This document shows, in pieces, positions 53,301-61,652 of a stretch of DNA of 64,000 nt (positions are counted from its first letter, which is position 1; each line of letters starts with the position of its first letter). The DNA comes from an uncultured Pedosphaera sp. GTDB lineage: Bacteria > Verrucomicrobiota > Verrucomicrobiia > Limisphaerales > Pedosphaeraceae. Made by a program: the position numbers and the translations under genes. A model generated the notes under the pieces. The model saw nothing but the letters and a program-made list of their open reading frames with translations. It did no database searches and was not told where the DNA came from. Where the stretch lies: the NCBI GenBank assembly GCA_903918755.1, contig CAIXFN010000110.1, forward strand, positions 104,436 through 168,435. Direction: 5' to 3'.

Positions 53301-54640
53301 AAGCGGGAAACTGCTTTTCCCCCACCAACCCAGATCCGGCCCCGCGAGTCCTCATACATGGCGGCTGCATCCAGGCAACCCGTCTCCTCCGCCGCCATAA
53401 TCCGTCCTTCGCCGTTGCGGTCCAATTTCCGGACTCCCCCCTGATAACTGCCCGTCCAAAGATTACCGGAGTGATCCACCAGGAGGGACTCAATGTAGGC
53501 CGACACCTTTTCCCCGGAAGCCGCCCGCACCGGGACGTTGGTGCCATCGCGAAGCCGGGCCACGCCCTTGCCATACGATCCTAAGAGGATGCTCCCCGGC
53601 GACTCCTCCACCATGGCAGTGACGCGCCGGATCGGCAGGAAACTGCTCAAATTTTCCTCCACAAAGGTGCGCCGCTTCATCCGGAGCAGTCCGCCACCAC
53701 TGGAACCCACCCACAGGTTTTTCTCGCGATCCTCGAACACGAAGCGGATGCCATTTTCCGTTAATCCATTCGTCATGGTGAAGTTTCGTAGCTCTCCCGC
53801 CGGGGAAACCCGAAACAGGCCGCGATCCTGTGAGCAAAGCCAGGCGTTCGTGTGGCTGTCTTCATAGATCTGCCACAAGAGGCTGGGGTTCTGCCTCAAA
53901 GTCAACTGGCCGGCAATCTTCCCCTCCCTGATCCGGTACAAGCTCGACCCCGCCACCACCAGCAAACTGCCGTCGCGGCCCGTGCCGATTCCCCGGCATT
54001 GATTGGTGATGACCGCGGTCAGGGAACTGGACACCCATTTTTGGCCATCCCAACTTCCATAGTATTGATTGTTGACCGCCCAAATGGTTCCGGCCGGGTC
54101 AACATACCCCATATAGGCGTTCCCCTTTCCCGCGGGGGGCAACGGCAGTTCGATGATGCGCTCGCCTTCCACCCGGAAAATGTCCCCCACCCAGGTCGTG
54201 AGGCAAAGCACTCCGCCGGCTTCCGCAAAACTCCGCACCAGACCACTCGTGGATTGCGTCGTCTTGGTAACCGTTCTCCATTGGTTGCCAGTACGCACCG
54301 CCAGTCCCCGCAGTGTGCTGGCCCACAGCCGGCCGGATTGGTCGAGGTGGAGATTCACGATCCCGTCACTGGGAAGTTCCGGCGTATTCGCCGGCCCGAA
54401 CACCCTGAATCTCGCCCCGTCAAATCGCACCAGTCCGTTGAAGGTTCCGAACCACAGGTAACCGTCTGGCGTTTGCACCATCGCGAGCGCCGAGTTTTCC
54501 GGCAGGCCATCTTCCGTCTCCCACGAATCAATCAAGTATTCCACATCACGAAAGGTCGCGCTTCGGGCGCCCAATGCGGCACCAATGAGCGCCCACAGGA
54601 CGAACCAGATAACCGGATTAAATAGTAATCGGCTCGCCAT
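50315..54640 (-). CDS. Hybrid two-component sensor kinase with reg-propeller, two PAS and REC domains
   Basis: 1441 residues from the ATG at 54640. A signal or membrane N-terminus is followed by two-component-regulator propeller repeats (about 40-650) and a Y_Y_Y domain (about 670-745). A membrane helix (about 755-775) and two PAS domains (about 810-915 and 935-1045) follow. HisKA is next, with phosphoacceptor H1072 (GGVAHDLNNALAP). HATPase_c has NLCVNARDAMP, DTGTGIPPEI and GTGLGLSSVLAI. A REC domain ends the protein, with D1361 (ILTDMSMPGMDG). The periplasmic propeller likely senses a polysaccharide product. No DNA-binding domain is attached, so a separate response protein is needed. Confidence 0.95.
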   Translation of the reverse strand: MASRLLFNPVIWFVLWALIGAALGARSATFRDVEYLIDSWETEDGLPENSALAMVQTPDGYLWFGTFNGLVRFDGARFRVFGPANTPELPSDGIVNLHLDQSGRLWASTLRGLAVRTGNQWRTVTKTTQSTSGLVRSFAEAGGVLCLTTWVGDIFRVEGERIIELPLPPAGKGNAYMGYVDPAGTIWAVNNQYYGSWDGQKWVSSSLTAVITNQCRGIGTGRDGSLLVVAGSSLYRIREGKIAGQLTLRQNPSLLWQIYEDSHTNAWLCSQDRGLFRVSPAGELRNFTMTNGLTENGIRFVFEDREKNLWVGSSGGGLLRMKRRTFVEENLSSFLPIRRVTAMVEESPGSILLGSYGKGVARLRDGTNVPVRAASGEKVSAYIESLLVDHSGNLWTGSYQGGVRKLDRNGEGRIMAAEETGCLDAAAMYEDSRGRIWVGGGKAVSRFAEGQWQVFTNLAGFSLAGVRCFAEEPETGVIWAGSAEGLFRYAVGDWSEMKDAAGRPLTQTLCLRVERDGTLWIGGSLVSLRRLRAGILKPVTEAQGWPGGTVCAMIDDGLGYWWLGSNRGIVRVAKGALEKAATNAGDKLSCQIFNLSDGLPSVECVGGFQATAMKDGEGRLWFATLKGLVRVDPQKVPLNTLPPPVFVERFQIRNEVGQQDFLPDGHSQPMVVPPGRHDITVFFSALSYSAPEKSSFAYRLEGVNENWVPLGNRNSVVFSAPSPGSYRLQIKAANNDGVWNETGTTLAFVVQPFVWQTWWFRLLTGVGVLAGASGTVWRLARTRLKQQIERLELDRKLQDERARLASVLEATSDFVAFTRADGGVFYMNRAGRRMLGIGDAEEVRKMNITECFPAWTRESLRREGAAGDPRAGTWSEEIALQQPRGGEIPVSAVMMAHRNAEGELDFISVIARDITDRKRAQETVQASNEMLHLVLNNIPQGVFWKDRQSRYRGCNAVVVRSFGLRDSASFLGKSDTDLLPVTPEQAEFFLRKDREVMESGRSQLGILEKARFADGSTRWLETNKIPYRDASGQVIGLLGTWQDITERLKQDRLALRSQRMEAIGSLAGGVAHDLNNALAPILMSVGMLREDYPRESEILNTVLISAQRGAAMVRHLLNFAKGVDGVRKPLQPLELIRELELLIKGSFPKNIRLVTECDPQTPVIPGNATQLHQVLMNLCVNARDAMPGGGTITIEVRPVAVDPGQAATVLNGKPGRYVLLRVTDTGTGIPPEILDQVFDPFFTTKAPDQGTGLGLSSVLAILKGHGGFVQVDSEPGKGATFTVYLPAPDAAGEGGKPPPKAGKFRGRGETILFVDDEASLRTVGCALLRWLGFNPVAATDGADALVRAEQYRAELRAILTDMSMPGMDGLAFVRAVRQVLPTIPIVAMSGRLDDAAVKELKTLGVSTRLDKPFTEDQLLEALKGLLGEKPTTAESFEEVSI

Positions 54641-55072
54641 CAGCCGGCCTGCGGGCAAGCTGGGAAAGTGCTGGAGTTGCCAACCAAACGGGCCGTTTCG
54701 GTAGGGCCGACAGTTTTCAATGTCCACCGCATCACTTTGCCTTTTAATAACGACAGACGCAAGTACCGGCCCGGCGTACTCCGCCCGCGCGGGCGGGAAA
54801 CCCCATGAGTCGAAAGCTCCCTCCGCAAATCGCTTCGCGTCCTCCTCGCCCTATGCGTGATCCCCGCAGGTTCCCCGCTTAAAGGTCCCCGCCGCCGCCT
54901 TTCCCGGCTTCTCTTCCTTCACGCGCAAACCCGGGGCTCACTCTTACCATCCCACCTTTGTCTCCTTCACTATGCAACTCATCGCGTTCGACTCTGCCCC
55001 CGCCCCGGCGGTTCCGATTGACCCCTCTCCGGTGCTGTGGTTGAATTTCGGCAAATATTAATCAATAAAACC
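54641..55072. other. Intergenic region with one tiny ORF
   Basis: No convincing gene apart from a possible 29-residue ORF (54972-55061). The first part is an upstream region of the kinase gene; no clear promoter is seen. Confidence 0.5.
54972..55061 (+). CDS. Possible micro-ORF (29 residues)
   Basis: ATG at 54972 to TAA at 55061 gives a short acidic/hydrophobic peptide (MQLIAFDSAPAPAVPID). No Shine-Dalgarno site precedes it and no family is recognised. It ends 12 bases before the Dabb gene, so a leader-peptide role is conceivable but unsupported. Confidence 0.15.
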   Translation: MQLIAFDSAPAPAVPIDPSPVLWLNFGKY

Positions 55073-55372
55073 ATGTTTTCTCACGTTGTCATCTTCTGGA
55101 CCGATCCCGCCAATCCCACCGCCACCGCGGAATTGCTTGCTGGTGCGGAAAAATACCTGCGCCCGATTCCCGGTGTCCTGAGTTTTCACGTCGGCAAGAT
55201 GGCCACCAGCCACCGCCCGGTCGTGGATCAATCGTACCAAGTCGCCTTGAACCTCGTTTTCCCCAGCAAACAGGCGCAGGACGAATACCAGATTCATCCC
55301 CTCCACATCGATTTCGTCGAGAAAGTGTTCAAGAAAGTCTGCCAAAAAGTCGTGGTTTACGACTTCGAGTAA
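55073..55372 (+). CDS. Dabb (stress-responsive A/B barrel) protein
   Basis: 99 residues from the ATG at 55073. The Dabb dimeric alpha/beta-barrel motifs are visible: FSHVVIFWTD at the start, FHVGKMATSHRPVVDQSYQV in the middle and HPLHIDFVEKVFKKVCQKV at the end. Such proteins bind small ligands or act as oxidoreductases; role in this organism unknown. No strong ribosome site is seen. Confidence 0.87.
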   Translation: MFSHVVIFWTDPANPTATAELLAGAEKYLRPIPGVLSFHVGKMATSHRPVVDQSYQVALNLVFPSKQAQDEYQIHPLHIDFVEKVFKKVCQKVVVYDFE

Positions 55373-55422
55373 GTGATTTGTCGCCGGCGGACCGGGGCCA
55401 CCCCCGGTCCGCCCCTTCCAAA

Positions 55423-56385
55423 TCACCCCTCGGCAGCGGGCGGATTTGGCTTCCCCTTCCCCAACTTCGCCCGCGGATGAAATCCGCGGAAAACCTCCCG
55501 CAACCGCGACGCCGCCACATGCGTATAAACCTGCGTGGTGCTGATGCTCGCGTGCCCCAGTAGCTCCTGGATCACCCGCAAATCCGCGCCATGATCCAGT
55601 AAATGCGTGGCAAAACTGTGCCGCAACATGTGCGGCGTCACGTTGCGCTCGATGCCCGCCCGCTTGGCCCGGCGTTTGATCCGGCTCCACAGCGTGACCG
55701 GCGCGAACGCCGTCCCCCGCCCGGTGAGAAAGACATTCCCGGGCGATTTTCGGGACAACAACTCCGGCCGCCCCCCCGTCAGGTAACGCTCGATCGCCGC
55801 CACCGCCGACCGCCCCAGGGGCACCACCCGTTCTTTGTTGCCCTTGCCGATCACATTCACAAACCCCGCGGCGAGGTGCAGTTGTTCCAGCCGGATGTGC
55901 CGCAATTCCGCCAATCGTAGTCCGGACGCGTAGGCCAGTTCCAGCACCGCCTGGTCGCACAAAGCGCTGGGAGTCTCCGGTGTTTCCGGCGCCAGTAACC
56001 GGTCGATCTCCTCGTTGCTCAACGCCTTGGGCAGGCGTTGCCAGCGACGCGGCAGCGACAGGTTCTCTGCCACGTTCAGCGGCAGATGCTTTTCGTTCTC
56101 GGCAAACCGGTAGAACGCCCGTAACGCGGCAATTTCGAGGTAAACCGTTTCCGAGCTGAGCCGCTGCGGGGATTCCGGCGGTTCCGGCAGGGGGGGGCGC
56201 TGCCGTTCCTGCAGCAAAAACGCCTGGAGATGCCCCAATTCCACCGCCTGCCAATCCCGCAACCCCTGCGCTTCGGCCCATTTGATAAAATGGCCCAGCA
56301 GCGCGGCGTACGTCCGCTGGGTAAGCTCCGCCTGCCCGCGCTCGTGGCGCAGGTATTGCAGAAAATCTTCAACCAGCTCTTGCAC
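55423..56385 (-). CDS. Tyrosine recombinase XerC/XerD type
   Basis: 320 residues. A SAM-like N-terminal core-binding domain (1-105) and a catalytic domain with the full residue set: R157, K181, H252, R255, H278 and nucleophile Y287 (HMLRHSFATHLL, LGHASISTTQVYTHV). The start codon is GTG at 56385. It probably resolves chromosome dimers at dif. Which of XerC or XerD it is cannot be told without alignment. Confidence 0.93.
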   Translation of the reverse strand: MQELVEDFLQYLRHERGQAELTQRTYAALLGHFIKWAEAQGLRDWQAVELGHLQAFLLQERQRPPLPEPPESPQRLSSETVYLEIAALRAFYRFAENEKHLPLNVAENLSLPRRWQRLPKALSNEEIDRLLAPETPETPSALCDQAVLELAYASGLRLAELRHIRLEQLHLAAGFVNVIGKGNKERVVPLGRSAVAAIERYLTGGRPELLSRKSPGNVFLTGRGTAFAPVTLWSRIKRRAKRAGIERNVTPHMLRHSFATHLLDHGADLRVIQELLGHASISTTQVYTHVAASRLREVFRGFHPRAKLGKGKPNPPAAEG

Positions 56386-56433
56386 CTTGGGGGGCGCGAC
56401 GTCCGCGCGCTGCCACCCGGCGGCGGGACGGCG

Positions 56434-57324
56434 TCACAATGAACGGCCCGTCAAACGAGCGTAAGCCTCGAGATATTTCGCCTGCGTTTTGGCCACCACT
56501 TCCGGGGGCAGGACGGGAGCCGGCGGCGTCTTGCTCCAGACCAGCGTTTCGAGATAATCGCGCACGAATTGCTTGTCAAAACTCGGTTGTCCCTGGCCCG
56601 GCTGATAACCATCCACCGGCCAGAACCGCGAGGAGTCCGGGGTCAACACTTCATCGATCAGCACCAATTCCCCGTTGAACAGCCCGAATTCAAACTTGGT
56701 GTCGGCAATGATAATCCCGCGCTGCCGCGCATAATCCCGGGCAAAGGTATAAATTTTCAAACTCGCCGCCCGGGCCTGCTCGGCAATCTCCGGCCCCACC
56801 AACCGGGCCGCCTCGGCAAAAGAAATGTTCTCATCATGCCCTGTCTCCGCCTTGGTCGCGGGGGTGAAAATGGGCTCCGGCAATTCGTCGGACTCCCGGA
56901 GTCCCTTCGGCAGCGCTATCCCGCACACCGTCTGGCTCTTCCGATATTCCTTCCAACCCGAACCCGCCAGGCAGCCACGCACCACGCATTCAATGACCAG
57001 GGGCTGGGCCTTCTTTACGATCATGCACCGGCCCTCTAATTGATCGCGATACGGCAGCAATTCCGCCGGCAAGGGATCGCCCGCCCGGGAAAGCAGATGA
57101 TTCGGCTGGAAGTCCGCCGTCTGGTCGAACCAGAAATACGATATCTGCGTCAGCACCTCACCTTTGCGGGGAATCCCGTTCGGCATGACGCAATCAAAGG
57201 CCGAAATCCGATCCGTGGCCACAAACAGCAGCCGGTCCCCCAAGTCAAAAACCTCGCGCACCTTCCCGCTTTTCAGTTTGCGAAGGCCGGGCAATTCCAA
57301 TTTTAACAATGGCTCTTTCAACAC
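56434..57324 (-). CDS. purC: SAICAR synthase
   Basis: 296 residues, GTG start at 57324. The SAICAR synthetase pattern includes LKSGKVREVFDLGDRLLFVA, DRISAFDCVMPNGIPRKG, ECVVRGCLAGSGWKEY and GIIIADTKFEFGL. It joins CAIR and aspartate in purine synthesis. The length is between the short bacterial (about 240) and yeast-type (about 305) enzymes and fits the latter. It lies 48 bases upstream of xer. Confidence 0.95.
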   Translation of the reverse strand: MLKEPLLKLELPGLRKLKSGKVREVFDLGDRLLFVATDRISAFDCVMPNGIPRKGEVLTQISYFWFDQTADFQPNHLLSRAGDPLPAELLPYRDQLEGRCMIVKKAQPLVIECVVRGCLAGSGWKEYRKSQTVCGIALPKGLRESDELPEPIFTPATKAETGHDENISFAEAARLVGPEIAEQARAASLKIYTFARDYARQRGIIIADTKFEFGLFNGELVLIDEVLTPDSSRFWPVDGYQPGQGQPSFDKQFVRDYLETLVWSKTPPAPVLPPEVVAKTQAKYLEAYARLTGRSL

Positions 57325-57635
57325 CCCGCCACTTTAAACCGCCCATCCGCCCATTCAAGATTCAAAGTGTTACGGTTCCATATCAAAATCCCATTTATTC
57401 CCATCGACACAATCAACTATCCAAAGCTCTCCGGCCGTCAATTATTTTCAAAAATCCGCTGCCAAATTCGTCTGGTAGCAATTCCACCCCCCGCTTTCGT
57501 GCTAAAATATGCGCTGGGGGCTCGCTCTCGCTGGAGTCGCCCCCCGCCCGGAGTATCGCCTCCGTGGCGACGCTCTTTGACAATTTGCCTGCGCCTGGGT
57601 TGGCGGACGCCCCGCCCCGCCCGCCAACCACCCGC

Positions 57636-57668
57636 CGAGTCCAGGTTAAACAAACTTAATCCAGTTTC
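57636..57668. repeat. Direct repeat with CGAGTCCAGGTTAAAC core, copy 1
   Basis: Shares CGAGTCCAGGTTAA, AATCCAGTTTCxT with the copy at 57797; both lie in the purC/dehydrogenase intergenic region. Confidence 0.6.
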
Positions 57669-57695
57669 GTGACTCGCCACTCTTCATTCCTTTGT

Positions 57696-57757
57696 CGCCC
57701 TGTCCGCCAGAGCCGCCCTGGCAACGGCGGAACCATGCGTTAGGAAGGCTCTGACCT
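57696..57757. repeat. Dispersed repeat, CGACGGCGGAAGC family, copy 2
   Basis: Contains GCCGCCCTGGCAACGGCGGA and TTAGGAAGGCTCTGACCT, matching the copy at 45280-45359. Confidence 0.55.
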
Positions 57758-57796
57758 CATCCCTGCATCCCTGGGCCAAAACCAGCCGCCCGCCCC

Positions 57797-57828
57797 CGAG
57801 TCCAGGTTAACAAGGTTAATCCAGTTTC
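57797..57828. repeat. Direct repeat with CGAGTCCAGGTTAAC core, copy 2
   Basis: Near-identical to 57636-57668 with a small deletion in the middle (AACAAGGTTAAT versus AAACAAACTTAAT). Confidence 0.6.
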
Positions 57829-57905
57829 ATTTCAAACGCCCGATCACCCCACCCCCCACCGGAGCCTCACACAACTTTCACTTTCGCGTCCCCGCCGATT
57901 GCGGC

Positions 57906-60900
57906 ATGCTCTCCGCCACCAGCATGAACATCGCCATCCCACCGGCCCGCCGCCGTGCCGCGCATTCATTCACCGCTTTGCTCCTTGGCGGCTTGCTTGC
58001 CACCGCGTCAGCCCGCGCCGCCGATCCGTTCGAAGACATCATCCGGAAAACCGACCCCCTCACCCCGGAACAGGAACGCCAGGCTTTTCACCTCCCTCCG
58101 GGCTTTGAAATCCAGTTGGTCGCCGCGGAACCCGCCATCGGCAAACCCATGAACCTGGCCTTTGACGAACGCGGCCGGCTCTGGCTCACCCAATCCCGGG
58201 AATACCCCTTTCCCGCCCCGGCTGACAAACCGGCGCGGGATGCGGTTAAAATCCTGTCCAATTTTCAACCCGGCGGCCGCGCCGCCACGGTGGCCACCTT
58301 TGCGGAGGGTCTTAACATCCCCATCGGCATTTATCCCTACCGGGGCGGCGCCGTCACGTTTAGCATCCCCTTCATCCATTATCTACAGGACACGAATCAT
58401 GACGGCCGTGCTGATTTGGATGAAACCATCCTCGGCCGTTTCGGGTTTGATCGCGACACCCATGGACTGACCAGTTCCTTCCGGCGCGGTTTCGATGGCT
58501 GGATTTATGCCGACCACGGTTTCAACAACAACACGACCTTGACCGCCCGCGACGGCAGTTCCATCACCATGAACTCCGGCAATTGCTACCGGTTCAAAAT
58601 CGATGGCTCCCATGTGGAGCAATACAGTTGGGGCCAGGTCAATCCTTTCGGCCTCATGTTTGACCCGCTGGGCGATCTCTGGTCCGCCGATTGCCATAGC
58701 GCTCCGGTTTATCAACTGCTCCGCGGCGCGTACTACCCCAGCTTCGGCAAACCCGACGACGGTCTCGGTTACGGCCCTTCGGTGATTTCGCACCAGCACG
58801 GTTCCACCGCCATCGCCGGCATGGTTTATTATGCCGCCACCAATTTCCCGCTGGAATTCCGCGGCGACACCTTCATCGGCAATGTCATGACCTGCCGGAT
58901 CAATCGCGATTCCTACGTCGCCCACGGTTCCACGCGGCCCGGCAAGGAGGAGCCGGACTTTTTGAGTTGCGACGACCCTTGGTTTCGCCCGGTGGATCTT
59001 CAACTCGGACCTGACGGAGCCATTTATGTCGCAGACTTTTACAACCGCATCATCGGTCATTACGAAGTCGCCCTGGATCATCCCGGCCGGGATCGCGAAC
59101 GCGGACGCATCTGGCGGATTGTTTATACCGGCAAATCCGCCGGTCCGGATCTGCTACCGGGTTCCTTCGATGTTTCGGCCGATTCCCCTGCCGAATTGGC
59201 CCGCAAACTGGGTCACTCCAACATCACCCTTCGCCAGTTGGTGATGAACCACTTGGTGGATAATGTCGGGGCCGCCGCCATCGCCCCCGTGGCCGCCATG
59301 CTGCGCGATCCGTCCGCCAATTCTTTTCAAAAAGTCCACGGCCTCTGGGTGCTCCAGCGCCTGGGCCAATTGGATCCCGAACTCCTGAACCGCGCCGCGG
59401 TGGATCCCGACCGCCTGGTTCGCACCCATGCCCAAAAAGTGCTGTCAGAAACCGAAACCCTCGACGCTGGCCGCGCAGCCTTGGCGCTGGCGGGCCTCAA
59501 GGACCCGGATGCCTTCGTCCAGCGCGCCGCGGCGGATGCCCTGGGCCGCCATGCCCGATTTGAGAATATCGCTCCGCTGCTGGATTTGCTCCGGCGGATT
59601 CCCGCGGACGACCAGCAACTCCGCCACACCGCCCGCATGGCTTTGCGCAACCAACTCATCCCCCCCGCGAATCTCTCCCGGTTACAAAACCTCACCGAAG
59701 CCGATTCCCGCGCGCTGGCTGATGTAACTGTGGCTGTTTCCTCGGAAGCCGCCGGGGCTTTCCTCCTGGCCCATTGCCGGCAGTATTCCGAACCGCGGGA
59801 AACCCTGACCCGTTACCTCCGTCACGCCGCGCGATTCCTTCCGGCTGGCGAAATCGATTCGCTTGCCACCTTTGCCCGGGACAAGTTCGGGGATGCCGTG
59901 GATCAGCAATTCGCCCTGTTCAAATCCGTGCAGGATGGCCTGGCCCAACGGGGTGTCGCCCCCTCCGCCCAATTCCGGGAATGGGGCGCCGCCCTCGCCG
60001 CGCAACTGCTCGCCGTCGCCAGGGAAACTGCCGGCGGTTGGTATAATTCGCCCGTGCTCGGCCTGAAAATCTCCGCCAACCCCTGGTCGTTGCAGCAGCG
60101 CGCTTCGGCGGACGGTGACAAAAACTCCCCGTTTTTTTCTTCCCTGCCCGCGGGCGAAACCCTCACCGGCGTGCTGCGCTCAATCCCCTTCACCGTGCCG
60201 GCGGAGTTGCAGTTTTTCATGGCCGGCCACGACGGTTACCCCGACAAGCCGGCCCAGCAGAAAAATGGCATCCGCCTGCGCGCCGAAAACGGAGCCATTT
60301 TGGCCGAAGCGCAACCTCCCCGGAATGACCTCGCCCAGCCGTTCACTTGGAACTTGGCGGACCATGCCGGACAACGCGCATATATTGAGATCACCGATGC
60401 CGATGAAGCCGGGGCCTACGCCTGGTTGGCGGTGGGACGTTTCCAACCGCCCGTGGTCGTCCTGCCCCGCTCTTCACCCAACGAAAACGGCCACCGGGAA
60501 CAAACCGCGGCGGAGCTGGCCCGCACGCTTGGTCTAAAAAATCTGGCCCCGGAATTCGTTGAATTACTCACCGCCCCCGGTCGCGATCTGGCCACGCGTG
60601 CCGCCGCAGCGCAAACTTTGGTCGCGCTGCAGCCCAATGAAAATCTGGCCGCGCTGGCGCCACTCGTCGGCGACGCCACCTTGCCCCCGACTCTGCGGGA
60701 CCAAATCAACCGGGCCTTCGCCATCCGCGATCCCGACACCTCCCCGGCGGCCTTGAAGTTGGCGCTGAACACCGTCCCTTACCGGGTCCAAGTCACCCTT
60801 GCCCAAGCCCTGGCCGGCAGTCCCGCCGGTGCGGAAACGTTGCTGGGCCTGATCGAACGCGGGGAAGCCGCCCCTTCCCTCCTGTTGAATCGCACGGTCC

Positions 60901-61460
60901 AGGACAAATTGACCGCGTCCAGCCCGGCCACCGGCCGGGAGCGGATCGCTAAACTCGCCCGCAATCTCACCCCGGCGAACGAACAAATTCAGAAGCTCAT
61001 CGACGAACGCCGGGCCGCCTATCCGCAGGCCAAGGCGGATCCCGTGGCGGGCTTCGCGCTGTTCAATCGGGTTTGCGTAGTCTGCCATACCATCAATGGC
61101 AAAGGCGGACTCGTGGGACCGCAATTGGATGGTGTGGGCAGCCGCGGCCTGGAGCGTCTCATGGAGGATGTGCTGGATCCGAGTCGGAATGTGGACCGCG
61201 CGTTCAGCACCCATATTATCACGCTCAAAAATGGGGACGTAATCAGCGGCTTACCCCGCCGCGAGGAAGGGGAATTGCTCGTGCTCGCCACCGTGAGTGG
61301 CCAGGAAACCAGCATCCCGAAGCGGGAGATTCAAGCCCGCCGGGAATCGGAAACCTCTCTCATGCCGGACAATTTCGGGGAGGCGATTCCGCTCGAGGAT
61401 TTCAACCACCTGATGGCCTTCCTGCTCAGCCAGGGAACACCTCCCGCAGTGAAGCATTAA
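57906..61460 (+). CDS. PVC-type membrane-bound dehydrogenase with HEAT repeats and cytochrome c
   Basis: 1184 residues. A signal sequence (about 1-38) precedes the PVC-type dehydrogenase propeller (about 50-410; PPGFEIQLVAAEPAIGKP, MNLAFDERGRLWLTQSREYP, GWIYADHGFNN, SVISHQHGSTAIAGM). Alpha-helical HEAT-like repeats follow (about 430-600), then a beta-sandwich region. A C-terminal haem-binding domain with C1057VVCH follows (INGKGGLVGPQLDGVGSRG). This order is known from PVC bacteria, where such proteins are probably secreted oxidoreductases; substrate unknown. It is followed by two structured elements. Confidence 0.93.
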   Translation: MLSATSMNIAIPPARRRAAHSFTALLLGGLLATASARAADPFEDIIRKTDPLTPEQERQAFHLPPGFEIQLVAAEPAIGKPMNLAFDERGRLWLTQSREYPFPAPADKPARDAVKILSNFQPGGRAATVATFAEGLNIPIGIYPYRGGAVTFSIPFIHYLQDTNHDGRADLDETILGRFGFDRDTHGLTSSFRRGFDGWIYADHGFNNNTTLTARDGSSITMNSGNCYRFKIDGSHVEQYSWGQVNPFGLMFDPLGDLWSADCHSAPVYQLLRGAYYPSFGKPDDGLGYGPSVISHQHGSTAIAGMVYYAATNFPLEFRGDTFIGNVMTCRINRDSYVAHGSTRPGKEEPDFLSCDDPWFRPVDLQLGPDGAIYVADFYNRIIGHYEVALDHPGRDRERGRIWRIVYTGKSAGPDLLPGSFDVSADSPAELARKLGHSNITLRQLVMNHLVDNVGAAAIAPVAAMLRDPSANSFQKVHGLWVLQRLGQLDPELLNRAAVDPDRLVRTHAQKVLSETETLDAGRAALALAGLKDPDAFVQRAAADALGRHARFENIAPLLDLLRRIPADDQQLRHTARMALRNQLIPPANLSRLQNLTEADSRALADVTVAVSSEAAGAFLLAHCRQYSEPRETLTRYLRHAARFLPAGEIDSLATFARDKFGDAVDQQFALFKSVQDGLAQRGVAPSAQFREWGAALAAQLLAVARETAGGWYNSPVLGLKISANPWSLQQRASADGDKNSPFFSSLPAGETLTGVLRSIPFTVPAELQFFMAGHDGYPDKPAQQKNGIRLRAENGAILAEAQPPRNDLAQPFTWNLADHAGQRAYIEITDADEAGAYAWLAVGRFQPPVVVLPRSSPNENGHREQTAAELARTLGLKNLAPEFVELLTAPGRDLATRAAAAQTLVALQPNENLAALAPLVGDATLPPTLRDQINRAFAIRDPDTSPAALKLALNTVPYRVQVTLAQALAGSPAGAETLLGLIERGEAAPSLLLNRTVQDKLTASSPATGRERIAKLARNLTPANEQIQKLIDERRAAYPQAKADPVAGFALFNRVCVVCHTINGKGGLVGPQLDGVGSRGLERLMEDVLDPSRNVDRAFSTHIITLKNGDVISGLPRREEGELLVLATVSGQETSIPKREIQARRESETSLMPDNFGEAIPLEDFNHLMAFLLSQGTPPAVKH

Positions 61461-61463
61461 ACC

Positions 61464-61551
61464 GTCCGGCTCGCCCGACGCCCTGGGTATCGCCGACTGT
61501 CTGGGAGGAAACAGTCGGCCATTCCACAGCACGCCCTGGCGAGCCGGAAAA
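61464..61551. other. Structured two-stem element, copy A
   Basis: Outer 10-bp stem CCGGCTCGCC/GGCGAGCCGG (61466-61475 with 61538-61547) encloses an inner 9-bp stem (61492-61500 with 61511-61519) whose 10-base loop is CTGGGAGGAA. An AAAA run follows the outer stem. A second copy starts at 61564. It lies directly behind the dehydrogenase gene; as RNA it would form a nested hairpin. Confidence 0.75.
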
Positions 61552-61563
61552 TCGCTTAATTAG

Positions 61564-61652
61564 GTCCGGCTTGCCAGGCGCGCGTAGTTTCCCCTGACCG
61601 TCTGGGAGGAAACGGTCGGGAGTTTTTTTGCGCGTCCCGGCAAGCCGGAAAA
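61564..61652. other. Structured two-stem element, copy B
   Basis: Outer 10-bp stem CCGGCTTGCC/GGCAAGCCGG (61566-61575 with 61639-61648) and inner 9-bp stem with one G-T pair (61593-61601 with 61612-61620), loop CTGGGAGGAA identical to copy A. Changes against copy A are paired (outer C-G to T-A, inner T-A to C-G), so both arms vary together. The T7 run at 61623-61629 after the inner stem could end transcription of the upstream gene. Confidence 0.78.

Larger units (their letters stand above)
57325..57905. other. Gene-free stretch with dispersed repeats
   Basis: No coding frame with a recognised family. It contains a direct repeat pair (57636-57668, 57797-57828) and a second copy of the CGACGGCGGAAGC-family repeat (57696-57757). 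Confidence 0.65.
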
